Assembly: GCA_003254925.1 (NCBI GenBank) | Contig: QANZ01034347.1 | Location: forward strand, 1 to 64,000 | From: Chamaecrista fasciculata | Taxonomy: Eukaryota > Streptophyta > Magnoliopsida > Fabales > Fabaceae | Reading direction: 5' to 3' | DNA length: 64,000 bases | Shown here: positions 38,922 through 51,319 of the stretch, in pieces | Numbering within the stretch: position 1 is the stretch's first letter | Layout: the number at the start of each line of letters is the position of its first letter | Translations under genes and position numbers: made by a program | Notes under the pieces: model-generated | The model's input: the letters and a program-made list of their open reading frames with translations, nothing else | What the model was told of the DNA's origin: nothing | Database searches by the model: none

Positions 38922-40355
38922 TGACTTCGCCAAATCACCAACACCAACGAAGAAATTTTGTATTTATAGGTTAATTTGGAATTGAGAAAACGCTTCTAAA
39001 GCGTGAGGGAGAAGCTACTTCTTCCACAGCCAGGGCGCCAAAAAGATTAATTAAACTAAACAACAAAAATAATTGAGATTTAGACCCTTCGAGTTCTCTT
39101 TTAACTCAAGATCTTGCTTTAGGTTGATAAAGTCAGTGACTCTTTCTACCAAAAGGAAAAAAAAAAAAGTCAGTGACTCTGTACCAAAAAAAAAAATGAA
39201 AAGAACCAGTGACTCAAGAAGCATAATCTTTTTTCAATGCCAGTTAATTATATAAAATTACCCAAGTTTATTTTAAAACTTAATAAAAAGACCAGATTGA
39301 CTTTACTTTCTACTCTATTTTATGCACGATCACTTGTCCTTTTTATAATATTAATAATTAATAAATATATATAATTTTACGTCTAGAATCCTGAAATCGT
39401 GAAATTTTGGCATAAATAAATTCAGTACAAATTCTCAAGGTTAAGAAAAATAACAAAAGAAGTTTTTGTATTATGGTTATGGTTATGATTTTTTAATTGG
39501 CTAGTTTTTAAAAGCGTAAATTTAGTGTTATTTTTATTTTAAATAAAAAAGAAAATAATTATAACCCGCAGCTATGGGTTGGGTTGGTTCGGGTTCGCGG
39601 GTTGGTTTGGGTTCAAAATTCTCAACCCGCACACTTGCGGGTTGGGTTGCGGGTTTGGAGTTTTTCAACCCAACCCAATCCAACCCGCGAGCCCGCATAT
39701 AATTTTTTTTATTTTTTAATTTATTTTTTTATAAATATTTATATATTTTTATATAAATTTTGTATGTTTTCTTATGTATTTATACTATTAGTTCTTTATA
39801 AATAAGATATTTTGATTTTAAAATTTACATAATTACATATATGTATTACATTTACATATTTTATAGAATATATTTTAATTGATTTATATTTATATATATA
39901 AAATCTATGTTTTTTAACATTTTTTATGTGTAAGTTTTTTTATTCACTACCCACAAATTTATAATAATATTTTTTTTAATGAAAATTATAAAAAAAAAAT
40001 TACAAACTCAACCCGCGGGTTCAACCCAACCCAACCCGCAACTCTGCGGGTTGGGTTGGTTCGGGTTGAGTTTTAAAAATCATAAAACCCAACCCAACCC
40101 AACCCGCAGATTGATGTGCGGGTTGGGCTGGGATTTCCCCTCAACCCGCCCCAACCCAACCCGTGCTCACCGTACCCCTATATTATATTTTCTAATCATA
40201 ATAGAAAAATGCAGACTCCTGGGAAGAAATAGCTTCCTTCCAAAGGCAAAAGGTTATTAAACATGAATAATAATATACTATAGTCAGGTATATATGAGAC
40301 TAGCATGATCAAGTAGCATCATTCATAGAAATCACCATAAGATCACACATCTCCC
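38922..40355. other. Spacer between LOX 3' end and REV3 5' end
   Basis: Contains the REV3 promoter and leader just above 38921, poly(A/T)-rich DNA, the GGGTT-rich repeat at 39563-40180, and the lipoxygenase 3' UTR just below 40356. No further gene was recognised. Confidence 0.5.
39563..40180. repeat. GGGTTGGGTTCGGGTT-rich inverted-repeat element
   Basis: Two blocks rich in (A)ACCC/GGGTT motifs (39563-39700 and about 40008-40165) flank an AT-rich centre. The blocks contain many copies of GGGTTGGGTT and its complement, so they can pair internally and with each other. The right end reads CGGTGAGCACGGGTTGGG inward, like ends of common plant non-autonomous hAT elements, but I find no matching left end or target duplication. 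Probably truncated. Confidence 0.5.
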
Positions 40356-43300
40356 TTAAATTGAGACGCTATTTGGAATTCCCATGCCAGTTAGTCCACC
40401 TTCACTGGTAGGATAGAGTAAAGTGTAAGGTATCTTAACTGGTCCAACTCTATTTCTTAGTTTCTCATCATTATTCATTTTCATGATTCTGTCCTGAATT
40501 TCTGCCAGTCTCTTTCCAAACTCCTCAAAGGCCTCGAATGGCTCTGAATCTGATGTCCAATTTATTGTGTCTCTCTGTCCAAGATAGATCTCATCAGAAG
40601 AATGCCTGGACAAGATTTCTATGAGCGAAATACCAAGAAGAGTCTGAAACTGTGCAGTAATTGTTTTCAAGAAAGCCTTCTCAGGGTTTGTCAGAAGCTC
40701 GTCATATTCTGGAGTTCCTTTTTCAGGCATGAACCGTCGACTCAAAGATGGGCGATTTGGGTTGTAGCCCGCGTAAGAATATTGTCCAAAGTTTACTGCA
40801 GCATGGAGAGCTGAAGCAATCCATATAATAATAGTGCATGTTTCAATTAACTCTTCACGAGTCTGCATATTAGGCCACCAAGGCTCATCTTTCTTGTCAC
40901 CATGACCAACCTCTCTTATTTCCTTCCACCAAGATTGAAGTTCTGAGTCTTTTTTAACTGCATCATCTGCCTTGTAGTAAAAGGAGCAATAGTCCTGTAC
41001 CCATGTCTTGATAGCAAACCAAACCTCAAGTCCATCAACAGCATAAGGGTAATCCTGAATCAATAGACGAAGGCCATGGCGGGAAGCTGGATCCTCAACT
41101 GCCATTCCTCTAAAGAAGCAAACACAACAGTTTAGTAACGTATGTAATAGATTTTCTCCGCTTTTACTTGAATATGATATGGTTAAATCATATGTGACAA
41201 TATATTTTCCAAGGTAAAACACCAAAAAAAAAAAAATCTTATGCATTTAACAATGGCCTTGAGATTGTATGGTTTCACCTCTTAACAAGATCTGCAGGCA
41301 GTGCTTGATCAGGGAAAGCCCAATTCTTATAAATCACAGATGACATCTCCATAGAATACTTAGATGGAAAAACTGTTGTCTCAAGAATGCCACCTGCATT
41401 AATGAGGATTTGCCGGGCAAATGCATTTATATTCATGGTATCGCGAAAGTGAGGATGCAATAGTTTATGAATAGGATGAAGCACACTAAGCTGCCTGTTT
41501 GTAGCTATAACAAATGGCTCAACAACTGCATGAGTATTCAACCTGTAACTCATTCATCCAAGAACATTGGTAGTTAATTTCAGGACTACATAATCTATGT
41601 ATCTACTTTATTTGATAGAGTTATATCGGTCAAAAAAATAAGATATATTACCAGTGACTAACAAGCTGATGATAGCCTGAATCATTTGAACCAACATAAG
41701 CTTTAGCTAACTGCCAGATGGAATTTTCAACACCTTCTTTTGCAGGCGTGTAAACTTTACTAATGGCACCAAATTGATCTCCCTCGGGATGTGGAAAACT
41801 CAGTTCAATGGCTAATGGCTTTAAAGTCCCATTATCTTGCAAGAAAAGAAATGTCCGACTCGCATAGGTCTTTGTAGAAGTAGAGTTTATCCTCCTCAAA
41901 TATGGATATAGTGAATCATGGTAGTCTAATATGAACAACTTCTTACTTCTAATTGCCTATACAACCAAACAAAAGTTGGTAGTATGATGCAAAACGTCAA
42001 AACATGTTAAAGAAAACTGAGTACCAAGTTCTAATATTTTCCATTTAAAACTCTGTTGTGAAACAACATTATATATCGCTTGAAACCTTACCTCATCTAA
42101 AGTGAGCCCATCTAGGTTAATCTCTAACTTTTCTTTGGTGATTCTGCTAGTTTGCTCACCGTAGACTTTAGGATCTAGCTTGCTCACTGGTGGGAAATTC
42201 TGCCATTAATTAAAAAAAGAAAGGTAAGACAACACTCCATTAGGCTACTAAGCCTATCAAGTTTCTTTTTTTTTTCTTCCTTTTTTGGCCAATAGCTCAT
42301 GTGAAAAGTAAGTTCAATATCCATGAAAAGGATTCTATTTTGCAGTTAAATCCTATCATTTACAATATCACTTAGGCTTACTTGTAGACATTGAATCACA
42401 ACAGGGTTAACACCAGCTAGCATCTCTCTTGCAAATTCTTCATCAGTCCTCCATGCAAACTTATCCTCTGCTCCAAAATAAGAGCGTAACTAATAAACAG
42501 AAATGGCTTAGAAAATGAATGCGTAAGATGTCTAAAGGTTCAAGAATTAAACCTTTAATCACTTGAGGCGTGGGATATTTGAGGAATGGTTCACCATCAG
42601 TTCGGAAAATTTCCTTAAGCATCTCTGCAGGGATGTTATCTATAAGATCCTTGAGTAAAACCTCAGGTACCTTAATCCCGCCTTCATAGAGTTTAAACAC
42701 ATCCTCAAAACTATCAAACTCATTGAGGGTTTTGTCAAACAGCGATTCCAACTCAGGTTTGAGAACTTGAAAGATGGATTTCAGTGCATAGGCAAGAAAG
42801 TCTGACAATTTCAAGTGGCCAAATCTTTCATCCCTTGGAACATAGATGTTTAAGCTCATGGCAAGACTCAATCTACTCTCAGTATGGGGATCTGCTAAGA
42901 CAACAACAAAAAGATTTGGAACACAACACAAGAAATTTGAAAATTGCATCAAAAGAATAGTTTAAGAATACTGGATAAATGACCTATGGATGATGTTTGC
43001 TTAAGCTAAACTAAGACGGCTGAAGCTCATGACTTACTGAACCTGAAGCAGAACTAAATAAACTATGATATTTGTAAAATATAGTGATTTTGAAAAGGAA
43101 ATCAATCTGATTATTGTTGCACAAAACTCGAAACAAATATCTTGTGCTAATACCAATCAACTGATCAAGTGAATAGACATACTTAAAAGCATTCCAATGC
43201 CTTAACACAAAAATAAAGTGGACGATTCATTTTCCTTCCCTTGTAGGAAGATAAGTATGTATTACTTCACATGTTCACCTCCACAAGCTGAAATTGTTAC

Positions 43301-46300
43301 CAAACCTGATTTCAGTGAACATGTCATTTACAGAAATTTCATACGATCTTTAGTCCATTTTTTAATACCCTGAACATGAAATTAGCAAGACAGAGAAAAG
43401 ACCTGAATTGTTTTCACAAATATTTCAAGTAAGCAGACTCAACAGAACAGCAAACTAACAAGTTTGAAGTATCATAACCTGAATTTGTTGGAGGTCTACC
43501 AGTTCTTCCCCTACGAGGATAGGGATATTTACTAGACCCTCCCAGAATTGGACGAGCCAAATCTGAGCCCTTATCTGGATCACTCAAATCATTGTAGTAG
43601 GCATAGTCATAGACCCTGTCCCATTCTTGGAGCTCCCTTTTTGCATCTCCCCTTAAATTCTCAAGTTCTTCTTCTCTATACTTAACAAGTGGCTCTGGTG
43701 TCTCACTTGGAAGGTACGTCTGCATAATGCATAATTGTATTAATATTTAGGTCAAAGTGCACTTTTGGTCCCATAACTTTTACTCAGATCTCAATTTGGT
43801 CTCATAACTTTTTTTGTTGCACTTTTGGTCCCATATCTTTGTAAAAAGTTACAGATTTGGTCCCGTATCACTTTTAGTCACATATCTTTTGGTCATGTTG
43901 CAAAATTGGTCTCATATCTTTGCAAAAAGTTTCACCGCTAGTCCCACTTGATTCAAATATATCATGAGACTAAAATTCTACACTTGACCCAAATATATGG
44001 GACCAATTCAGCAACTTGACTAAAAAATATAGGATCAATTCTGTAACATGAACCAAAGATATGGGACCAAAAATGTAACACAGGACCAAATCTGCAATTT
44101 GAGCAAAAGATATGGGACTAAAAGTGCAACAAAAAAAATTATGAGACCAAATTGAGACCTTAGTCAAAGTTATGGAACAAAAGTGCACTTTAGTCTAATA
44201 TTTAATAATGATATTTCCTATAGCATACAGTTCATAGTCTCGTATCATTTCTAACTATCTACAGTAACCTAATTAAAATGTCGAAATGATAATATCTGTA
44301 CATTACCTTGTTGCTGAAGAAAATGCGATCATTCTTATATCTATTTGAAGGGTATACCCAGGAGTTACAAACGAAGTGGATGTCACCTTGACCTGGAACA
44401 TTTTCAAGTGTGAGTGTTCTGAGGTAGAACTCGTTGTGATGATTATTCCTTATTAGAAATGCTCCTGGAGTTCCTATTTCCTCATCCCACTCAAATGAAA
44501 CCCTAAATGCAGATTCTCCAGCAGTCAATGGCGTGATAGTGGTAATCCAATCTTCAAGATATGCAGGCTTCCCTAGTTTCCCTTTCAAGCCATTACCTAC
44601 AAATATTTACACGCAATACTCAATATATTTTTATTATATCATTATAATCGTTGGACTCATTTTCTTTTTTGGTAAAAAATATAGGGTAAATTACACTTTG
44701 GTACCCCGTGGTTTGACCCTATTTCACTTTGGTACCCTGTGGTTTGAAACCTGACACTTTGGTACCCTGTGGTATTCTCCATTAACACTTTGGTACCCTT
44801 GGGAGCTGATTTGTAATTTTAACCATAACAAATTTTGCACAAATTACATATTGACCCCAAAAAAATTTTAAAGTTTTCATTTTAGTCCATAGATAATATG
44901 TATTCAGGGACCTATTTGTAATTTTTTGAAAATTTTTTGGGGTCAATATGTAATTTTTGAAAAATTTGTTATGGTTAAAATTACAAAATAGCTCCCAAGG
45001 GTACCAAAGTGTTAATGGAGAATACCACAGGGTACCAAAGTGTCAAGTTTCAAACCACAGGGTACCAAAGTGNGTCGATATTTAGCTAAAGTAAGAGCAA
45101 ATGATAAAATTGACCAAAATGTGAAAGATTAGGGACAAAATTGACAGCAAAAAAATATTGGGGACAAAATTGACAGCATGTGTAAAGTTTGGGGACGAAA
45201 TTGACAGCAAAGAAAGATTGGGGACAAAATTGACAGCATGTGTAAAGTTTGGGGACGAAATGAATACTTTTGCCTATACTTTTTTTATAAAAGGATGAAA
45301 TTACTATTATATATAAGTTTATTAATGCACTAAATAATATAATAATAAAATTAAAAAGTGCCTTAAAATTTATAAATAGAAAAAATATAATTTGAATAAT
45401 GAAAACTAATCTGAATTTCAAAATATAAAAAAATGTAAATAATAGACTATCACATAATTGTAGGAAAAAAAGAAGAAACATAGTACAATTAATAAATGAT
45501 AGGACCTGCATATTTATTTAATGAAAAAATAATTGATATCTAATAAATTATCTAAGTGGGAATNTAACCATAACAAATTTTGCACAAATTACATATTGAC
45601 CCCAAAATTTTTTTAAAGTTTTCATTTTAGTCCATAGATAATATGTATTCATGGACCTAGTTGTAATTTTTTGAAAATTTTTTGGGGTCAATATGTAATT
45701 TTTGAAAAATTTGTTATGGTTAAAATTACAAAATAGCTCCCAAGGGTACCAAAGTGTTAATGGAGAATACCACAGGGTACCAAAGTGTCAAGTTTCAAAC
45801 CACAGGGTACCAAAGTGAAATAGGATCAAATCACAGGGTACCAATGTGTAATTTACCCAAAAATATACTTCATTTGACAATTTTTTCTTTTCTTTCAACG
45901 CTTTAAAATTTAAATTTCAATAAAAAAATTTCATTATTATCATGTGAATAAATAATTCAATGCTACAATCAAAACTTATAAAAATCATATACTCATATTT
46001 AGAGTGCCTAGTTAAAAATTGAAATTAGTAGCTAGGCAGCATGACAAGATATTAACATTTTCAATTAAGTAATGATATCTTATATTATGACTTGAGCTAT
46101 ATTAAATAGTATTGGACTAGATATATTAAGTGAAACCTCAGTATATACGTAGCCTTTTAGTAAATTACAATAATAACTACTGCGTATTAGATTAGGTTGA
46201 ACCAAGTCAAAATTTTAAAACTGGTAACTCAACTCAAATCATTGCAAACTCAACTTTTTCATACAGGCCAAATCAACCTATCAATCCAAACAAAATCAAT

Positions 46301-48069
46301 CTAAACCTAGGTTGAATTTTGTGTATTGACAAATTAGACTAATTGAACGGCTGAAGATCTCTAATTATGTTTTTTATAACTTAAGGTAAATTACCTAAAA
46401 GGTCCTTGTGGTTTAGGATATATCGAGATCAGGTCTCTGTGGGTTAATAAGTTGTAATTTAGGGACTGAAATTTGCTCAATTTAGAGACTGAAATTTGCA
46501 CAAATTAGACTAAAATTTAATAGAATTTTGGGTTAAAGTACAATTTTCGATACCCTAACTATTAATTCTTCTATGCATTTGACTCATTAATTCTGAGAGA
46601 GCGACTTTGATGCAAAAACAGAAAATTTTCGAGGACTTTAGCTCTGGTTATTGAAAAATTTTCTGATTTGACAAAATTCGAGGGATCCATTTGCAATTAT
46701 ATTCAACAATTTTTTCAATAGTCAGAGTCAAAATCCTTGATTTCTTTTTTTTTTTTGCATCAAAATCCCTCATTCATAAAAACAAGGAGTCAAATGCATA
46801 GAAATTAATAATTAAGGTCTTAAAATTATATTTTAGCCCAATTTTCGTTAAATTTTGAAGGGAGGGCCCTTTCTTTGCTAACAAAACAAACTTCAATCTC
46901 TAAATTACAACTTTTCAAATTTCAAAGACTTATGAACGTGCCGGAGAAATTCTAGTCTTTTCCCCCCTAGAAGTGGGCTTTGGGTATATTTGTTGACTGA
47001 AGTTAATACAAAATATTTTGTCAAGAAAAAGCGTAAGACAAGAGATCAAGAAGTCAACAGAAAACTACAACTTAAATGTGATAGTGAATCCAAGGCTCAG
47101 AATTGAAAAATCATGAAGAAACTTCAACCATGCATGTAATTAAGTAGCTCGTATTTAAGATTTAAGCATGCAAGAACGGAAAGAAACTTAAATGTGTTAT
47201 TACACTGCTTTGATCATCATAGGAAACCCAGTACAAAGAAGCATTAAACAAGAGCACCATATATATATATACTAGGGCACGCCAATATGCATGTAACATT
47301 TGAATTGATTTAAAGTTAAAGATTATATTAAATTTTTATATTGATAAAAGAGTAAGTTTGGGACCAATTTGAGAAATTATACAAATATGTAAGACTCATC
47401 TAAAATAAATAAAATATTTAGGACCAATTTGAAATTACCTCATATGGGAGAGTGAGTGGAGAGAGAGAGTGGTGACATTTTTTAATTTGTAATTGTTTTT
47501 TGCATTTTTTTAATTCATTTATTTTTTTAAAGAAGTGGAGGGAGTGAGTGGGGAGAGAGAGTGGTGATTTTTTTTTTCTTTTTTAATTTTTTAAATCACT
47601 ATTTTTGACCAACCATAAGGGGTGGAGCCATATAATATAGTATAGATATAGATATAGATATAGATATAGATATATACTCGTTGGTCTTAAATCTTAATCA
47701 TTTAGATATATATACATGCAGTTGTTATATATATTTGTGTTTTGGCCTTTTCCTTTCACGCAAAATATACCAACAAAAATCAAAATAAGAATAGTATATT
47801 GAGTACGTATATATTTAGAGAATGAAAGTTGAGTGCAATAAATTAAGGTTAAGAAATTATATAAGTGTAGGTGGGAAGTAATACTGACTAGAGTCCATGT
47901 TGATAACACTTATCAACTGTAGAGAAACCCCTTTGCCCAGAAACTCATCAACACGATCGATGAAGGAGGCAGTGAAGTCGTTGAAATCCAACACATTCTT
48001 CTTCATCAACACCACCCTTCCTCTAATTACATCTTTGTGCTTGTCGTCGTCTATTATGGCGCTAAGCAT
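40356..48069 (-). CDS. LOX: Linoleate 9-lipoxygenase (cytosolic type)
   Basis: Nine exons (minus): 48069-47889, 44596-44307, 43719-43479, 42891-42553, 42467-42382, 42199-42092, 41956-41652, 41542-41279, 41109-40356. They give 855 residues, normal for 9-LOX. The enzyme adds dioxygen to linoleic/linolenic acid, feeding the oxylipin pathway. The N-terminal PLAT domain ([13 protein letters not shown] onward) spans exons 1-2. There is no transit-peptide extension, which argues for the cytosolic 9-LOX class. Iron ligands fall at H516, H521, H707, N711 and the terminal I855, with the same 191-residue spacing between first and third ligand as soybean LOX1. The T573-V574 pair before FPSKY is the 9-LOX signature, and Ala566 fits S-stereospecificity. 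The start is the ATG at 48069; the in-frame upstream TTG is not needed. Intron 1 is 3.3 kb and packed with repeats. Confidence 0.94.
43750..44195. mobile_element. MULE-type MITE in LOX intron 2 (446 bp)
   Basis: Flanked by a perfect 9-bp direct repeat TAATATTTA at 43741-43749 and 44196-44204, the target-site size of Mutator-like elements. The ends are GGTCAAAGTGCACTTTTG and, inverted, GACTAAAGTGCACTTTTG, with arms of at least 90 bp. The element makes up most of the 587-bp second LOX intron and encodes nothing. The ends resemble those of the Pack-MULE at 51320-53567. Confidence 0.88.
44684..45858. mobile_element. MULE-type inverted-repeat element with internal duplication, LOX intron 1 (1175 bp)
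   Basis: Flanked by a perfect 9-bp direct repeat AAAAATATA at 44675-44683 and 45859-45867. The ends are GGGTAAATTACACTTTGG and, inverted, GGGTAAATTACACATTGG. Inside, a 253-bp block (44820-45072) recurs nearly unchanged and in the same orientation at 45565-45817. The two copies are separated by 490 bp of unrelated AT-rich sequence bounded by single N bases at 45073 and 45564. A simple version of the element would be about 430 bp, so the middle is either a nested insertion with duplication or an assembly artefact. Confidence 0.82.
45121..45264 (-). repeat. 60-bp tandem repeat, about 2.4 copies
   Basis: Units begin at 45121, 45181 and 45241 with an exact 60-bp period. Each contains GGGGACAAAATTGACAGCATG, itself built from two related 30-bp halves. 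The repeat lies within the 490-bp segment between the two single-N positions. Confidence 0.8.
46530..46839. repeat. Inverted-repeat MITE-like element in LOX intron 1 (310 bp)
   Basis: The ends are GGGTTAAAGTACAATTTT and, inverted, GGGCTAAAATATAATTTT. Further inside, CTATGCATTTGACTC on the left pairs with GAGTCAAATGCATAG on the right. The hexamer AATTTT directly abuts both ends, but a full 9-bp duplication is not evident. The element appears nested within a second degraded inverted repeat (about 46390-46920) carrying AAATTTCAGTCTCTAAATT-type phrases. Confidence 0.6.
47272..47646 (-). mobile_element. Non-autonomous Helitron-like element in LOX intron 1 (375 bp)
   Basis: On the minus strand it begins TCTATACTATATTATATGG after an A and ends GTGCCCTAG before a T, fitting Helitron ends (5' TC, 3' CTAG, A/T target, no duplication). 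A short GGC-GT-GCC palindrome directly precedes the CTAG end. Its first 25 or so bases match the element at 1635. It inserted beside a (GATATA)n microsatellite at about 47645-47672. Confidence 0.65.
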
Positions 48070-48214
48070 CTTTAATTTCCTCAACAAAGTCGATTAATAT
48101 AATAATGTTTGCCAAAGAAAAAATTAAAAGTAATTAACACTCACTAATGCTTGATTTGCATATGTTGTTGTGAAGAAGGCACACCCACATAATAATGTTT
48201 TGTGCGTTTTTATG

Positions 48215-48224
48215 TATATATATA
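48215..48224 (-). promoter_or_regulatory. Probable TATA box of the LOX gene
   Basis: The minus strand reads CTATATATAT about 150 bp upstream of the LOX start codon at 48069. That position suits a TATA box with a leader of roughly 110-120 bp. TA-rich runs are frequent nearby, so this is tentative. Confidence 0.45.
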
Positions 48225-50589
48225 GACCAAGCTAATGAGCCACTAAAATGTGGTCCAAATTAAACTAGTTCATCCACTCTTGTTCGTGACTTCATATTTA
48301 CTCTTTTCGTTTTTCCTTCCACCTAATTTCTTTCAAGTGAATTAATTTCGCATGGCACTGGAATAGCCAATATTAGGTGAATTTCCCATATATAGTAAGT
48401 TAGTATTAAATCCTTTAAAGTCACTCCATCTATTAACCTTCTTTTTAGATAGGTTTTTTCACCATATATATATTTAAATATTTGTCGAACTCAAATTAAT
48501 CTTAAATGTATGCTTTAAGTTCATTTTGAATGTTTTAGAAGTTTCATATTAATCTTAAATGTTTTCATTTAGTTTCATTTTTGTCTCGTATATAATCAAA
48601 TCTCTCTTGTTTCAAGTTCGGATGAAGGAGATAAAAAAACAAATTAGATAAGGTTAATATATATATATATTTGCATATTTAAATTTAATGTTCTCTCTAC
48701 ACTATATATAATTGATTATGTATTTACAAAATTTTTAATCCTTATCATATATTTATTAAAGGATCTCGTGAGAAATATATAAATAATATATTTAAGTTTA
48801 TAAATTAGATAAATATGGATAGTTTGGGAGAGTTTTTGTATGATCATACTTTGAGAATTATCTCTGATATAATCATTTTCGACATATAATTATATTTCTC
48901 AACCAATACTGCAGGAAAGAAAAAGTTGAATAAAGCGTGAAATATTAGCAGCTATAACATTTTTTTTTTGGCCAACTATATAACATTGATAGTGTAGGCT
49001 TTTTAATATGTTAGGTTTGTATCAATTAATGCGTGAGATATATATGTGGAGAATCGATAACCGCTTGTTTCAAAGATGTGATAAGTCCATAACTTTTTTT
49101 TTTTTTTTGGCCAATATAAGTCCATAACTATTTTCCCCATCAGTATGTATGCCATTAAGAAATGTGTTATATATCAAAGTTGGAGTTGGACGGTTAACCA
49201 TATACTCATTTAGCCGATACGTATAAGAATTCTCAAAGTAATTAATGACAACTCTGGTTTTTTCTCCGAGCATGTATGTTATATTTGTTTTTATCATATT
49301 CCTCTTATCCTCTATATCATCTTTATCATGGTTTTCATGATCATCAAGTCACATTTATTTTTTTAGCAATAGCACTCTTTTGGAGACAATATATCAATGT
49401 TAGAAACAGAAATACGGGATTTTTTTTTAGCAATAGTCATATTTTCCGTTTATTCTATTTTTTTTATTTGATGCAGAATAATAAGATGAAATTAAATGAA
49501 GAAAAGAATGAGAAAAAGGGAATAGTTTTTGAAAAACCCGACTGCATATTACAGAAGAACGTTGAGCTGTCTCAACCACTTTCTTTCAATGTATTTATAT
49601 CTCCCTTGCCATAATAGAGGATTAAAAAGTCAATGACAGAAACAATACAAAGGCAATTTGAGACGCAACAAATACGTAAACTCGAGAAAACAAGTGAATT
49701 ATTGATGCGTGATTGCGGGGTATACGATTATAAAAGGAGCATTTATCATTAAGATTGAATTTATAGAAAACTTTTCATATTTTTATTATAAAGTTTTTAA
49801 TAAATAGATTACAAGTGATAAACATTTTGATTTCAGGTGAAAATACTATTAAATATATATTTTTTATAATCAATCATAGAAAAATCATGATTAAGAAAAA
49901 TTTGTAACAAAGAAAAAAAATGAAGCACTATACACTCAATTTTCTTTATCAATAACTGTGTCCAGATGAAAACAAGATAGTAATTAAGTTGTGGTTCATT
50001 AGACAGACAAGCTGAGTATGTAGAAGTAATTCTTTAGGTTTGATTCTCACATGAAACACATATAAAGAGAAATAAAGAGTTTTGAAATAATCTTAAAATT
50101 ATGAGTTTTAACATAAAATAATCATACATTTGATATATATGGGAATTAAAAAAATAATAATACCATGAAATGTGAGTTTTTTTTATTTTCACGAAGGGAA
50201 CGAAATTACTCTATTACCTACCATGTGATTGTATTATTTCTATATTGTCAATTTACAATGAGACTTGCTGCATACAAATATACTAGGAAAGTACTTAATA
50301 CATTTAATACTTAATTACTCAACCTCCTAATTATTATAGATAACAAATAGTGACAAACTAACACTAATAAATAAATATTGACATATTCTCATTTTTTTCA
50401 ACATCCCCTCAGCTTGTTCATACATGCATTTGTTGTTGTTGGAAGATGATGATTGAGTGAAAAACTTTGTTGGGTATCATCGAATAAGGATAACTCTAAC
50501 TCATTTGTGAATGATGTGAAGACTTTGATGGTAAAGGGCTAAAAGCCAACCGTGGACTCGGAAAGATGAAAAACATTCTTGATATAAGA
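48225..50589. other. AT-rich intergenic DNA upstream of LOX
   Basis: No gene was recognised. Open frames up to about 112 codons occur (for example 49276-49614 on the plus strand), but they have no domain, no splice support and a composition expected of AT-rich DNA. Confidence 0.5.
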
Positions 50590-51122
50590 CGTACAATGTC
50601 AACTTTTGATCTTAAGTGTACGCCTTAATGTTTATTTTGGTCGATTATGTTTCAAAATGTTTAAATTGATTCTAAATATTGACAAAATATCTCATTTTAG
50701 TCTTAAATGTTGGTAAAATGTTTCATTTTGGTCACAAATTATTCAATTTGATCATATTTTTCTCGTTTTTCATTTCAAGTTTAAAGAACTTGTTAAGAGG
50801 AACTCGTAATTCTAAATTTGTCACATTCGAATTTGAAACGAGAGAGATATGATTAACTTTGCTTGTTTGATCATGAAACAAGCCGTCTATTTTTATGACC
50901 GATTTGACGTCGTTTGTTGACGGTTCCAACTGGACAGAGAAAGTACTATTTGAGAACAATATGTAGCTCTAAACTCGTCACGTTTGAATTTGAAACGAGC
51001 TATATTTAATAGTTTGGATGAAAATGAAACATTTTGTCAACATTTAAGACCAATTTGAACATTTTGAAACATAATAGACCAAATTGAACATTAGAGCATA
51101 TATTTGGGACCAAAATAACCTT
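50590..51122. repeat. Long inverted-repeat element related to 3238-3743, opposite orientation
   Basis: Carries the same arm phrases (CATTTTGGTC, TTTCAAAATGTT) and a core whose reverse complement aligns without gaps over about 225 bp to the core at 3407-3640, at roughly 85 percent identity. The right end is clear; the left end is eroded. No confident target duplication. Confidence 0.6.
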
Positions 51123-51319
51123 TCACCTAGTGACAATACAGGCTAATGATACATCCCATTCATGATGTCCGGGTTAGGATTTTTATTTTGTTTCTTCTTG
51201 GGCTTTGGCCCTTCATTGTAAGTTTGTAACCAAAAAAGGAAAAGAAAAGTAACCAAAAAAAGAAAAAAGAAAAGAAATAGGAATGAATAAATGAAGCGTG
51301 GGATATATATTATATAATT

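Noticed and set aside
45086..45511. 141-codon minus-strand frame in LOX intron 1
   Set aside because: It crosses the 60-bp tandem repeat and AT-rich DNA, and its repeated peptide reflects the DNA repeat, not a protein family.
49276..49614. 112-codon open frame upstream of LOX
   Set aside because: Phe/Tyr/Leu/Asn-rich composition typical of AT-rich DNA, no recognised motif, no promoter or splice context.
49990..50060. Possible second SINE (GTGGTTCATTAGACAGAC ... GGTTTGATTCTCAC)
   Set aside because: The B-box-like motif is present but the A box is weak and there is no tail or target duplication, so I could not support it.
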